64,000 bases of DNA from Salvelinus alpinus (GCF_045679555.1 NC_092098.1:19994038-20058037), one strand, 5' to 3'; counted from the first letter of the stretch, positions 1 to 11,980 are shown. The notes: a model not told the origin generated them from the sequence alone. Translations and numbers: made by a program.

Positions 1-92
1 TTATTGTCACTGTTCTATTTTCTTCAATGACAGAAATACAGTCCTGGCAGTTCAACTTCATAACACTAGAGGACAGTATGGGAAGTTAACCT

Positions 93-93
<1 letters not shown>

Positions 94-136
<43 letters not shown>
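94..136. repeat. (TG)n microsatellite in tmprss4 intron
   Basis: About 20 uninterrupted TG dinucleotides inside the intron that follows the catalytic-Asp exon. The rest of 1-230 shows no coding signal. Confidence 0.95.
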
Positions 137-137
<1 letters not shown>

Positions 138-230
138 ATGTTCCCATCCATCATGCTGAGCAATGAAGGTTATAGGCTACTGTAAAGGACTTTGGGACGG
201 TTGAGTAACTGCTGGAGAGGTGTCCAGTAC

Positions 231-2686
231 CTCCGGTAGTGACAGGCCTGGTGAGCTTCAGCATGGCGATGTCATAGTCGTGAGTGAAACCATTGTAATC
301 TTTATTGATTATAATGGCTGCTACAGAAATCCCACCAGTAGACATCAGGTGGGTCCTACCCAGCACCACTTGCCAGAGGTTCAGATCCTTCCCATCACTG
401 GGTGTGTGTGAAAGAAAAAAAGTCAGCATTTGTTTTGCATATGCAAAATTAACAAATGTTATGACAGCAAAGAGCGTAATAATGCAAAACACAATTGTGA
501 GTATGTGTGCTGACCGGCTGAAGCAGTGTGCAGCGGTGATAAGCCAGGTGAGGGAGACCAGGGAGCCTCCACAGACGTGCTGCTTGTCTTTCTGCAGGCT
601 GGCCTGCCACGGCCACTCCTCTATGGTGGTGTCAGAACCTCCCACCACCCGGTCTTGCCCCACCGCATCCCCACAGTCTGGAGGGACACACATGGGATGA
701 CAAGCAATATGGTAAGCACTTCCAACTTAATACAAAAGTCAAACAATTTCTTTCGGGGGCACCATGAAGTATAGAGTAGTGGCAAAAGTGTGTAGATGGT
801 GATCATTTTAGATATTTACCTGAGCAGGAGAGAGCTATCACAGAGCCTGAGATGCAGGTTTGTCTGAGAAACAGAGAGGATTGTCAGTTTCTCACACCTA
901 AACAGTCAGATGGCTGGACAGCATCCAGTAGAACATCTACCTGCTGATGAGTGCAGTGTGAAGGGGACCCTTAGTTCTTGCTCTTACTGCACTGAAGGAC
1001 TCTCCCAGTGAGTGGTGTAGGCTGGTGATATCCAGTCTATCGCTTTTAGGGTTCCTGGTGTAGATGACAAACAGTAGCCAGATATATACAGGAGATGCAT
1101 GAGACTGTATGTATCTTACTGAATAGAAGAGTGCGGAGCTGTCATCTTACAGTGTGTATCCCAGATGCTGACAGGCACTGCGGGTGTCGCTCAATCCCCA
1201 GTCGTCTGCACACACAGTGCTCCACCCAGCCTCCACCCTGAACACCTGTAGCACCATGCTCTCACCCACCAACCGCACTACAGAGAGAGACAAGGATGGA
1301 GGAGTTAAATGGGCAATCGGCAGTAAAAAAAAAGAAGTGTTTTCCCCACCCATCTAGTGTTTTTGCAGACTTGTAGTATTTACAAGTTTACTGTTAATTT
1401 ACAGTTGTTTTATTACATTTGACATATAAGTGAAGGCTTTCTCCATGAGGACACCTATTGGAGAATACTATAAGAGAACATTTTCCATAACCTGTAGGCA
1501 CTGTAGGTAGAACTGGTGTCTGAATGGATAGTTCAGAGCTTCTGCTTTTTCCTATAATCTGTATGGAACACAATATGGTCTGTACTTAACGTGCAGGGTT
1601 CTCACTTATGCTGGCACAAACTGAGGCATGGGGGAAGGGAAATGGCAGGGTATACACAAATTAATGTAGTATTTTTGCAGACATTACTGTAGTATTTACT
1701 ACAGTGTTTGTGGATAATACTGTAGTATTTACTATAATATTCTACATAAAATGGCTCAACTTACCCCACTCTCCCATACGACAGTTAAACTAAGCACGAG
1801 GCATTGATCATTTATATTCTTCAACAATAAATGGGTACAAATCATTAATTTTTAAGTCCAAAAATGTATGTAGCAACTGCAGATTTCCCCTTTAAGAGAA
1901 AGAAGAATCAGAGAGTGGTATGGTAAGATGAGACGATGATGATAGAGGGAAGGGAAAACAGATGGACGAGATGGAGGGTGGTGCTGGTGGTCTTGCCTGG
2001 GAAGGTGGCGTTGGCCGGCTTGCTGGACACACATGTGAGCTCGTCCTTTCCACCAGCACAGTCTGCTTTCCCATCACACACCATCGCCACAGGGATGAAC
2101 TTCAATGACTGGGAGCAGAAGAAGAACTTGCTGTCGACAAGACACCAGACTGGGGAAGACGAGAGTGGATATAGGATGGAGAGGGGTACAGAGGATGAAG
2201 GAGGAAAAGACAATCCGAAGGTTGACAGTGGTACAACTCTACAATACAGGCTACATTACAACAGGAATATGCTTTAGAGAAACTCCAGGCTTTAAATGGT
2301 AGTTGAAGTTGAGACATGAGATGGCGGGACATACTGAAGTAAGCACCCACTGCCAATATCCCAAGTGTGACCAGTACACAACACACAGTGATCAGGGTCA
2401 TCTTCTTCTTAGCCCCCTGGTCCCTCCGGGCCACTGTAACCTGCCTCTTCTGGCGTTGAAGCATCATCAGAGCTGTCGGAGTGAGAGGTGAGGACAGTTA
2501 AGGTAGTCAGATGTGAGTTGTGTTAAAAAACAAGTTCCTCTCCCATTTTGGCAGTAATAATAATAAAGGCTACAGTATGATGTGGTTCTCCAGGTGATAT
2601 ACAGCAATCTGTTTTAACTCACCTCGAGACAGGTCTAGATGTGTGGGCTTGTGCTTGATGCTCCGAACAGCAGTGTGTGTGTGAAT
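231..2686 (-). CDS. tmprss4: tmprss4-like transmembrane serine protease (3' part beyond window)
   Basis: Type II membrane serine protease, expected at the cell surface. Minus-strand coding exons, 5' to 3': 2686-2623 (cytoplasmic), 2472-2335 (cytoplasmic plus membrane segment around ITVCCVLVTLGILAVGAYF), 2149-1997 (LDLa half-module, VCDGKADCAGGKDELTC), 1277-1151 and 1054-941 (SRCR), 863-820 (44 bp, end of SRCR), 677-515 (activation site R|VVGG and catalytic His in TAAHC) and 397-231 (catalytic Asp in HDYDIAML). Phases agree across every junction. The Ser exon lies left of position 1, so the gene is partial. The intron after 1997 appears to use a GC donor. The start is unresolved: either an upstream exon (one possible donor at 2821/2820) or the Met pair in the membrane exon. 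The KDKQHVCGGS stretch and the linker length before SRCR point to TMPRSS4, as does the synteny. The 127-bp and 44-bp exons match tmprss13 in the window, as expected for paralogues. Confidence 0.82.
1278..1996 (-). other. tmprss4 intron between LDLa and SRCR exons
   Basis: No reading frame, tRNA or recognised transposon here. On the minus strand it starts with GCAAGA after exon sequence CCAG and ends in a pyrimidine-rich tract and CTGTAG, so it looks like a GC-AG intron. Confidence 0.6.
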
Positions 2687-3598
2687 CTAAAAGGGAGGAG
2701 AAGAGAGATCAACAAAATGAACAGCATCTGAACCGCAAACATTTGTGCAAATCTAAATGTATAATGATATACACTTGTAGAGCGAAAGGTACAGTTAGTA
2801 TGTCCCTGTCTCATATCTTACCAGTGTGCCCACCAGGCTGTCCTGTCTATCAGCTGCTCTCAGGAAAAATCAGGTAAGGCTTCTGCCAAGCTCTAGAAAC
2901 AGCCATCAAACAGACAGATGCCACAATGCCATTACTCTAACAAGCACATCCTGTGCCCTAATGACCAATCAGCAGGTGGGGCAGGATCTTTGCTAATTAA
3001 GCTAATTGGTTTGGTGTGTGGAGGTGATGTGATTAGTGGAATCAGGCTGTTTTTGGCCCTGGCTGGGATAATACCAGAGACGGAAGAGGAAGCTAGAGAC
3101 GTCTCACTCGCTCCTTTTTTCTGGTTCATATACAGTCAATGAACTACTAAGAAGACCAGACCCAGCTGCTAAATCATTGGTGCCTATGGGAGAGCCACCC
3201 CTTAATTAAGCAGACTGGAACTGTGACCGTTTTTGTCTAAGGTAAAGAGCCTTCATTTATGCTCAGTGCTATCTGTGATCCTTGGGAAGTCACTACCCTA
3301 AACTTAACCCTTACATTAACAATTTTCAATGTCAACTTTAATAGGGTGACATCAGAGGTGGGACATCCCAAGCATTAGACGTTTCCCTTGTCCACCATCT
3401 TTGATGATACTACAGGCCCAGCACTGTCTGTCTATCTATCACTTTTGACATCTATGGTTGTCAAAAGACATTATTGATCTCTACTGTCATGATTCTAGAT
3501 ATCCCATATGAGTAAACTACTGTACATTTTATTGACTGATCTATGTGAGTGCATCACCAACTGTAAATTGTCTGGATTCTGACAAACAAACAGACAGT
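2687..3598. other. tmprss4 upstream region with a dispersed-repeat fragment
   Basis: Should hold the tmprss4 promoter. A CCAAT-type motif (ACCAATCAGC) sits near 2963, but no TATA box or start codon can be assigned. Positions 3290-3400 (around CTTAACCCTTACATTAAC and TAGGGTGACATCAGAGGTGG) share sequence with 63845-63920, marking a dispersed repeat family. Confidence 0.4.
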
Positions 3599-3600
3599 AC

Positions 3601-5131
3601 AGTCATGGCCAATTGTCCTGAGAATGACACAAATATTAATTTCCACAAAGGTTGCTGCTTCAGTGTCTTTAGATAATTTTGTCAGATGTTACTATGGAAT
3701 ACTGAAGTATAATTACAAGTATTTCATAAGTGTCAGGCTTTTATTGACAATTACATGAAGTTGATGCGAAGAGTCAATATTTGCAGTGTTGACCCTTCTT
3801 TTTCAAGACCTCTGCAATCCGCCTTGGCATGCTGTCAATTAACTTCTGGGCCACATCCTGACTGATGGCAGCCCATTCTTGCATAATCAATGCTTGGAGT
3901 TTGTCAGAATTTGTTGGTTTTTGTTTGTCCACCCGCCTCTTGAGGATTGACCACAAGTTCTCAATGGGATTAGGGTCTGGGGAGTTTCCTGGCCATGGAC
4001 CCAAAATATCGATGTTTTGTTCCCGAGCCATTTAGTTATCACTTTTGCCTAATGGCAAGGTGCTCCATCATGCTGGAAAAGGCATTCTTAGTCACCAAAC
4101 TGTTCCTGGATGGTTGGGAGAAGTTGGTACCATTCTTTATTCATGGCTGTGTTCTTAGGAAAAATTGTGAGTGAGCCCACTCCCTTGGCTGAGAAGCAGC
4201 CCCACACATGAATGGCCTCAGGATGCTTTACTGTTGGCATGACACAGGACTGATGGTAGCGCTCACCTTGTCTTCTCCGGACAAGCTTTTTTCCGGATGC
4301 CCCAAACAATTGGAAAGGGCATTGATCAGAGAAAATGACTTTACCCCAGTCCTCAGCAGTCCAATCCCTGTACCTTTTTCAGAATATCAGTCTGTCCCTG
4401 ATGTTTTTCCTGGAGAGAAGTGGCTTCTATGCTGCCCTTCTTGACACCAGGCCATCCTCCAAAAGTCTTCGCCTCACTGTGCGTGCAGATGCACTCACAC
4501 CTGCCTGCTGCCATTTCTGAGCAAGCTCTGTACTGGTGGTGCCCCGATCCCGCAGCTGAATCAACTTTAGGAGACGGTCCTGGCGCTTGCTGGACTTTCT
4601 TGGGCGCCCTGAAGCCTTCTTCACAACAATTGAACCGCTTTCCTTGAAGTTCTTGATGATCTGATAAACGGTTGATTTAGGTGCAATCTTACTGGCAGCA
4701 ATATCCTTGCCTGTGAAGCCCTTTTTGTGCAAAGCAATGATGAGGGCATGTGTTTCCTTGCAGGTAACCATGGTTGACAGAGTAAGAACAATGATTCCAA
4801 GCACCACCCTCCTTTTGAAGCTTCCAGTCTGTTATTCGAACTCAATCAGCATGACAGAGTGATCTCCAGCCTTGTCCTCGTCAACCCTCACACCTGTGTT
4901 AACGAGAGAATCACTGACATGATGTCAGCTGGTCCTTTTGTGGCAGGGCTGAAATGCTGTGGAAATGTTTTTTGGGGGATTCAGTTAATTTGCATGGCAA
5001 AGAGGGACTTTGCAATTCATCTGATCACTCTTCATAACATTCTGGAGTATATGCAAATTGCCATCATACAAACTGAGGCAGCAGACTTTGTGAAAATGTA
5101 TATTTGTGTCATTCTCTTTTGGCCACGACTG
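3601..5131 (-). mobile_element. Tc1/mariner element 1, dead transposase
   Basis: Inverted termini begin CAGTCATGGCCAA on the left and end TTGGCCACGACTG on the right, each flanked by the TA target. Minus-strand transposase pieces in order: helix-turn-helix part 4807-4427 (KESGSIVVKKASGRPRK), a central part 4309-4088, and the C-terminal DDE part 4031-3774 with PDPNPIENLW. They lie in different frames with stops between, so the transposase is inactive. Imperfect terminal repeats extend roughly 90 bp. Confidence 0.92.
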
Positions 5132-5167
5132 TACATAATGAGGGGATGTGGTGGAACAGGGGTATGT

Positions 5168-6477
5168 CAGAGGAGGCTGGTGGGAGGAGCTATAGGAGGA
5201 CGGGCTCATTGTAATGGCGGGAATGGAAGTAATGGAACAGTCGAACATGTGGTCTCCATATGCAAAAGTCATTCCACTACTGGCTCAAATAGCCGACCAA
5301 TCGGCCTGTTACCAACCCTTGGTAAACTTTTGGAAAAAATGGTGTTGGCTACAATGCTATTTTACAGTAAACAAACGGACAACAAACTTTCAGCATGCTT
5401 ATAGGGAAGGACATTGAACAAGCACAGCACTTACTGTACACTTACTGTACACATCAGCTACTACAGCGACTGAAATGACTGCAACACTTAACAAAGAGCT
5501 GCATTTAGTTTCAGAGTGGGTGGCAAGGATTAAGTTAGTCCTAAATATTTCTGAAACTAAAAGCATTGTATTTGGGATAAATCATTCACTAAACCTTAAC
5601 TAAATATTGTAATGAATAATGTGGACATTGAGCAAGTTGAGGTCATGATCAAAACATATTAATACAACAGTAGCTAAGACGGGTAGAAGTCTGTCCATAA
5701 TAAAGTGTTATTCTGCCTTCTTAACAGCACTATCAACAAGACAGGTCCTACAGGCCCTAGTTTTGTCGCACCTGGACTACCGTTCAGTCGTGTGGACAAG
5801 TGCTACAAAGAGACGTAGGAAAATTGCAATTGGCTCAGAACAGAGCAGCAGGGCTGGCGCTTGGATGTACACAGAGAGCTAACATTAATAATATGCACGT
5901 CAATCTCTCCTGGGTCAAAGTGTCGGAGAGATTGACTTCATCACCACTTGTATTTATGAGAGGTATTGACATGTTGAATGCACCGAACTGTCTGTCGGAA
6001 CTACTGGCGCACAGCTCGGACACCCAGGCATACCCCATTAGACATGCCACGAGTTCTCTTCACAGTCCCCAAGTCCAGAACAGACTATGGGAGGCACACA
6101 GTACTATATAGAGCCATGACTACATGGAACTCTATTCCACATCAAGTAACTGATGCAAGCAATACATTTTGATTTAAAAAACAGATAAAAATACACCTTA
6201 TGGAACAGTGGGGACTGTGAAGCAACACAAACATAGGCACAGACACATGCGCACACACACACAATAATATACGCACTATACACACACGTGGATTTTGTAC
6301 TGTAGATATGTGGTAGTGGTGGAGTAGGGGCTTGAGTGCACAACGTGTGTTGTGAAATCTGTGAATGTATTGTAATGTTTTTAAAATTATATAAACTGCC
6401 TTAATTTTCCCATTAATTCCACTCCAGCCATTACAATGAGCCCATCCTCCTATAGCTCCTCCCACCAGCCTTCTCTG
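5168..6477. mobile_element. Palindromic salmonid MITE, arms separated by a LINE remnant
   Basis: The left arm (5168 to about 5250) starts CAGAGGAGGCTGGTGGGAGG. The right arm (about 6395-6477) is its near reverse complement, ending CCAGCCTTCTCTG. I recall this family as a compact palindrome of roughly 150-200 bp; here the arms lie 1.1 kb apart with retrotransposon sequence between them. No clear target-site duplication. Confidence 0.8.
5265..6390 (+). mobile_element. Non-LTR retrotransposon remnant (RT C-terminal region)
   Basis: Plus-strand fragments resemble the thumb and C-terminal part of a LINE reverse transcriptase: RPIGLLPTLGKLLEKMV near 5290, then a frame at 5800-6111 containing KLQLAQNRAAGLALG and VKVSERLTSSPLVFMRGIDM, then AMTTWNSIPHQVTDASNTF near 6115-6171. 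The frame is broken and the rest of the element is missing. The clade is not assigned. Confidence 0.75.
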
Positions 6478-7082
6478 GTTCATGTGCTTACTGTAAATGT
6501 GCTTACTATATATTACTCAGTATATACCATCATTGTCTTAATTATTTGTTTATTTTAGAGTATTTCTCTTTCCATTTACTACTTGATTTATGCTCTGACA
6601 GGGTTGTCAAAAGGCTGTAATTCACCTGTCAACATAGATTTATCAGACAGCAGCCCAAGACAAAAAAAGAGAACCTTGTATGTGCTCATAAACGTACTGT
6701 ACAATGCAGACTGTGTGGTTATAACCCAGTGGAGTCCTCCTGGCCCTAGAGGAGCAGAGTCAAGCCCACATGTACAGTAGCTTACTCATCAACATCCTTC
6801 CTACGCTCCACTGTAGCCCCAACCCCTCTGAAGGCATGTGTAGGTAGCAGCTCCTGTAGCACCCTTAGCGGTGTTGGCAAAAAGTGGATGTTTCTGGTTT
6901 TCAGGGATGCAGTATTTTCAACCTAACTTCCGTTTGCCCTGAAAACAGAAGTAGTGACTTCGCTCAAGCGTCTTTCTACGCTCGCTACGTTAGATAACTC
7001 CTGTAGAGACACAGGAGAACCTGTATCTGGTCCTACTCCTTCTCCCCCCGAATGAGAACTGTAGACCCACCTAGTGTATTTA
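6478..7082. other. Intergenic stretch without recognised features
   Basis: No homology, splice-supported exon or repeat could be recognised. Short reading frames here show no protein-like composition. Confidence 0.4.
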
Positions 7083-8662
7083 CAGTGTCGGGAAAGTATT
7101 CAGACGCCTTTCCACATTTTGTTAGGTTACAGCCTTATGTTTTCCCCTCATCAATCTACACACAATACAGCACAATCACAACGCAAAAACTCAGTACTTT
7201 GTTGAAGCACCTTTGGCAGTGATTACAGCCTTGAGTCTTCTTGGGTATGATCCTACAAGCGTGGCACACCTGTATTTGGGGAGTTTCTCCCATTCTTCTC
7301 TGCAGATCTTCTCAAGCACTGTCAGGTTGGATGGGGAGCGTTGCTGCACAGCTATTTTCAGGTCTCTCCAGAGATGTTCAAGTCCAGGCTCTGCCTGGGC
7401 CACTCAAGGACATTCAGAGACTTGTCCCGAAGCCACTCCTGTGTTGTCTTGGCTGTGTGCTTAGGGTCATTTTCCTGTTGGAAGGTGAACCTTCTGGAGC
7501 AGGTTTTCATCAAGTATCTCTCAGCACTTTGCTTCGTTCATCTTTGCCTCGATCCTGACTAGTCTTCCAGATCCTGCTGCTGAAAAACATCCCCACAGCA
7601 TGATGCTGCCACCGTAGGGATGGTGCCAGGTTTCCTCCAGACGTGACGCTTGGCATTCAGGCCAAAGAGTTCAATCTTGGTTTCATCAGACCAAACTCCA
7701 AGCTGGCTGTCATGTGCCTTTTACTGAGGAGTGGCTTCCTCCTGGCCACTCTACCATAAAGGCCTGATTGGTGGAGTGCTGCAAAGATGGTTGTCCTTCT
7801 GAAAGGTTCTCCCATCTCCACAGAGGAACTCTGGAGCTCTGCCAGAGTGACCATCAGGTTCTTAGTCACCTCCCTGACCAAGGCCCTTCTCCCCCGATTG
7901 CTCAGTTTGGCCGGGTGGCCAGCTCTAGGAAGTGTCTTGATAGTTCCAAACTTCTTCCATTTAAAAATGATGGCCACTGTGTTCTTGGGGACCTTCAATG
8001 CTGCAGAAATGTTTGGTACCCTTCCCCAGATCTGTGCCTCGAAACAATCCTGTCTCGGAGCTCTACGGACAATTCCTTCAACCTCATGGCTTGGTTTTTG
8101 CTCTGACATGCACTGTCAACTGTGGGACCTTATATAGACAGGTGTGTGCCTTTTCAAAATCATGTCCAATCAATTGAATTTACCACAGGTGGACTCCGAT
8201 GAAGTTGTAGAAACATATCAAGGATGATCAATAGAAACAGGATGCACCTGAGCTCAATTTCGAGTCTCATAGCAAAGGGTCTGAATACTTATGGCGCAGC
8301 AGTCTAAGGCACTGCATCTCAGTGCTTGAGGCATCACTACAGACACTGGTTCGAATCCAGGCTGTATCACAACCGGGAGTGATTGGGAGTCCCATAAGGC
8401 GGCGCACAGTTGGCCCAGCGTCGTCCGGGTTTGGCCGGTGTAGGCCGTCATTGTAAATAAGAATTTGTTTTTAACGGACTTGCCTAGTTAAATAAAGGTT
8501 AAAATATATATTTTAAATAAATATATATATTCTCTTTGTCATTATGGGGTATTGTGAGTAGATTGCTGAGGAAATGTTTTCATTTAATCTATTTTACAAT
8601 AAGGCTGTAATGTAACAAAATGTGGAAAAAGTCAAGTGGTCTGAATACTTCCGAAGGCACTG
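7083..8662 (-). mobile_element. Tc1/mariner element 2, interrupted by a SINE
   Basis: Terminal inverted repeats (CAGTGTCGGGAAAGTATTC at left; its mate ends CCGAAGGCACTG) flanked by TA. Minus-strand transposase pieces: 8109-7657 (N-terminal DNA-binding part with IVRRAPRQDCFEAQIWGR and KVPKNTVAIIFKWKKFGT) and 7403-7191 (C-terminal end). The catalytic centre between them is broken by stops and shifts. A tRNA-derived SINE sits in the right end. Confidence 0.92.
8294..8520 (+). mobile_element. tRNA-derived SINE inserted in Tc1 element 2
   Basis: The pol III promoter is visible: an A-box-like GGCGCAGCAGTCTAAGG followed by a B box GGTTCGAATCC about 50 bp on. The body holds TTGGCCCAGCGTCGTCCGGG, and the 3' end has the GCCTAGTTAAATAAAGG tail shared by salmonid SINEs, then an AT-rich run. 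The same family is present at 57680-57870 on the other strand. Confidence 0.88.
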
Positions 8663-8711
8663 TAACTGCCATTTTCCTCCCCCCTTTCCAATGGGCTGTT
8701 CTTTCTCTGAG

Positions 8712-9125
8712 AGAAATCAATCAATCATTCAAATTAATTTATAATGCCCTTTTTACATCAGCAGATGTCACAAAGTGCTTATACAGAAGCCCAGTCTAAA
8801 ACCACAAACAGCAAGCAATGCAGAGGTAGAAGCACGGTGGCTAGGAAAAACTCCCTAGAATGGCTGGAACCTAGGAAGAAACCTAGAGAGGAACCAGGCT
8901 ATGAGGGGTGGCCAGTCCTAGTCTGGTTGTGCCGGGTGGAGATTATAACAGAACATGGCCAAGATGTTCAAATGTTCATAGATGAGTGGAGGTGGAGATT
9001 ATAAGAGTACATGCCCATTAACATGTTCAAACGTTCATAGATTACCAGCAGGGTCAAATAATAGTCACAGTGGTTATAGAGGGTGCAACAGGTCAGCACC
9101 GAGAGCGAGAGAGAGAGAAAGAGAG
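8712..9125. repeat. Dispersed salmonid repeat, class unknown
   Basis: Contains the stretches AAAAACTCCCTAGAATGGC, GAAGAAACCTAGAGAGGAAC and GGAGATTATAACAGAACATG, which I recognise as a high-copy salmonid repeat. No coding potential or clear termini; ends in a GAGA-rich run near 9100-9125. Confidence 0.6.
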
Positions 9126-9194
9126 ATGATGTGTATCTAGTTGTTAGTCCAATGCTTGCTTCCCTTCATTCCACTGGCCTGACAAAGATCCACG

Positions 9195-10345
9195 TTCTCG
9201 GTTGGTGATTGTGAAGACCAGGTCATCTGATGCAGCACTCCATCACTCTACTTGGTCAAATAGCCCTTACACAGCCTGGAGGTGTGTTTTGGGACATTGT
9301 CTTGTTGAAAGACAAATGATAGTCCCACTAAGCGCAAACCAGATGGGATGGCGTATCGCTGCAGAATACTGTGGTAGCCATGCTGGTTAAGTGTGTCTGG
9401 AATTCTAAATAAATCACTAGTGTCACCAGCAAAGCACCATCACACCTCCTCCTCCATGCTTCACGGTGGGAACCACACATGCGGAGATCATCTGTTCACC
9501 TACTCTGCATCTCACAAAGACAAAGCGGTTAGAACCAAACACCCACAGCGGAACCCACAGCGGTTGGACCAAAGGACAGATTTCCACCGGTCTAATGTCC
9601 ATTGCTCGTGTTTCTTGGCCCAAGCAAGTCTCTTCTTCTTACTGGTGTTCTTTAGTAGTGGTTTCTTTGCAGCAATTCAGCCATGACGGCCTGATTCATG
9701 TAGTCTCTTCTGAATAGTTGATGTTGAGATGTGTCTGTTACTTGAACTCTGTGAAGCAGCTCTGTAACTCTACTGATCTTATCCTCTGCACCAGAGGTAA
9801 CTCTGGGTCTTCCTTTCCTGTGGCGGTCCTCATGAGAGTCAGTTTCATCATAGCGCTTGATGGTTTTTGCAGCTGCACTTGAAGAAACTTTCAAAGTTCT
9901 GACCTTCATGTTTTGACTGACCTTCATGTCTTAAAGTAATGATGGACTGTCGTTTCTCTTTGCTTATTTGAGCTGTTCTTGCCATAATATGGACTTGGCC
10001 TTTTTCCAAATAGGGCTATCATCTGTATACCACCCCTACCTTGTCACAACACAACTGATTGGCTCAAAGGCATTAGGAAGGAAAGAAATTCCACAAATGA
10101 ACTTTTAACAAGGCACACGTGTTCCAGGTGAAACTGGTTGAGAGAATGCCGTGAGTGTGCGACGCTGTCATCAAGGCAAAGTGTGGCTACTTTGATGAAT
10201 ATAAAATATATTTTGATTTGTTTAACACTTTTTTTAGTTACTACATGATGTCTTCACTAATATTCTACAATGTAGAAAATAGTAAAAAATAAAGAAAATG
10301 CTTGAATGAGTAGGTGTATACAAACTTTTGTCTGGTACTGTACAT
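9195..10345 (-). mobile_element. Tc1/mariner element 3, truncated at its transposase 3' side
   Basis: The right terminus is present (GAGTAGGTGTATACAAACTTTTGTCTGG, family with ends TCAAAAGTTTGGACACACC). Minus-strand pieces: N-terminal helix-turn-helix part 9927-9652 (VSSSAAAKTIKRYDETDS) and a central part 9623-9423. Sequence left of about 9195 is missing, so only one terminal repeat remains. Its right end was duplicated into 11654-11910. Confidence 0.88.
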
Positions 10346-10389
10346 ACGTAAAAACAATATATTTGTCAGAGCTATCCAAACACAGCGGA

Positions 10390-10430
10390 CAATCTGGTAC
10401 ACACACACACACACACCCCCCACTCATAGT
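10390..10430. repeat. Short (CA)n tract
   Basis: ACACAC run followed by a C-rich run. The matching tract in copy B (near 11960-11980) is longer and followed by an expanded 25-bp repeat. Confidence 0.85.
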
Positions 10431-10804
10431 CATACAGTCATACCCTCCTTCTTTCTTTCTGTCCACAGAAATTGTCTCTGGCAAGGCACCAGTAAAATCT
10501 GCTCCTACCTTGTAATTCCATTGAGCAAAAATGCCACTCCTTTGTTGTCATAAGGATAAGGAAAACAGCAGTGGAGTTATTTGTTTGATTAAAAAAAAAA
10601 ATATCCACTGAAAGCAAAACATAGTTTGTTTGTTATTCTCATCAGGAGAGGTGTATTTGCATTAATGTTTTGGATTAAGAAGTGATAGTAATCGTTCTAG
10701 TCTCAAAAACATCCACAGTTGGGACATTTCTGGTTTTGTTTATGTAACCAAAAGGAATGTAGTTCAGTCATTGTGTGTACAAGTCACCCTCCTATAGCAC
10801 CTTT

Positions 10805-10912
10805 CCCACCGGGCACATACTGGTTCAATCAACGTTGTTTCCACTTCATTTCAATGAAATTACATTGAACCAACGTGGAATGGACGTTGAATTGTCTGTG
10901 CTGGGGTATTGT
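10805..10912. repeat. Palindrome-like dispersed repeat
   Basis: Left part CTGGTTCAATCAACGTTG and right part CATTGAACCAACGTGGAATG form a partial inverted repeat. The sequence recurs at 12807-12906 in copy B, and a related fragment ends near 24460. Resembles a short MITE common in salmonids. Confidence 0.55.
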
Positions 10913-11980
10913 TGACAGCACCCATTTTAGCTATTTCAGATTCATGATAGCAAACATTTCTTATTTCATTTGGGGAGGATACTCAAAACAGCTTTATAGT
11001 TGTGGCGTCATTGGTAAAGGTAAAAATGGTTTGTGTGTCCTGTATGGAGGTTGGAACATTTCCAAACCTATATGTATTATTCTATTCAGTCAGTCTGATC
11101 TCTGTACTGATAATGATGTAATTACAACATTATACTCAAGTCTGAGAATCCCTTCAAGTTTTCTTTAGGTAGCAGTATTTCAGTTTAATGAGTTTGTACT
11201 ATTTAGTTTGGCAGACATATGTATTTCTGAACACATTAATATTATGTACCACAATAGGTCTATAGTAGCCTAGAAACACTATTGTGCTTAGGATGATTGT
11301 TTGTTCAATTTGTACTTGTTCTTACCCAAATAAACTTTAAATAAAACAATGTTTTTTTTATCTTACAGTGAATTTTGTTTAATCTTCATAGATAACCTAC
11401 GATATTGTAATTGTTTTTAGTCATTGAAATTATCTCTTTAGAAAACAACATTTAAAAAAAGCTTAATTAGCGTGTTTCTGCTGGCTGTGCATGTATCACA
11501 AATCATGTCACCTACTTTCCATGATGGAACCAGTTTGGCCAGCATTGAAGAGAAAAGGTGGAGGGAGGGACAGAGGATTGGATACCAGTGCCTGTAGTGT
11601 GAATGGACTTTAGATTCAGGCGGAGACACTGAAGCACAGGGAACGGACAGAGATTCCACAAATGAACTTTTAACAAGGCACACGTGTTCCAGGTGACTAC
11701 CTCATGAAACTGGTTGAGAGAATGCCATGAGTGTGCGAAGCTGTCATCAAGGCAAAGGGTGGCTACTTTGATGAATATAAAATATATTTTGATTTGTTTA
11801 ACACTTTTTTAGTTACTACATGATGTCTTCACTAATATTCTACAATGTAGAAAATAGTAAAAATAAAGAAAAATGCTTGAATGAGTAGGTGTGTACAAAC
11901 TTTTGTCTGGTAAAAACAATACATTTGTCAGAGCTATCCAAACACAGTGGACAATCTGGTACACACACACACACACACAC

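Larger units (their letters stand above)
10089..11653. repeat. Direct duplication, copy A (tmprss13 upstream region)
   Basis: 1565 bp repeated as copy B at 11654-13663. It starts inside the end of Tc1 element 3 (TTCCACAAATGAACTTTTAAC) and stops within sequence that in copy B continues toward the tmprss13 start codon (ACGGACAGAGA, then divergence). A 97-codon open frame at 10875-11168 has an identical counterpart at 12869-13162, so the copies are very similar. Only copy B runs on into the gene. Confidence 0.9.

Noticed and set aside
151-693. A 180-codon minus-strand frame that looks like one continuous protease
   Set aside because: It joins two real tmprss4 exons (677-515 and 397-231) by reading through the intron between them, and it runs past the donor at 230; the middle residues are not protease-like.
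2815-2850. Possible first coding exon of tmprss4 (donor at 2821/2820 on the minus strand)
   Set aside because: The donor is good, but no acceptor and start codon give an open frame I can defend, so it is left out of the gene model.
10875-11168. 97-codon open frame, identical at 12869-13162
   Set aside because: The identity is explained by the recent tandem duplication. Composition is not protein-like, no homology is recognised, and it includes the palindromic repeat at 10805-10912.
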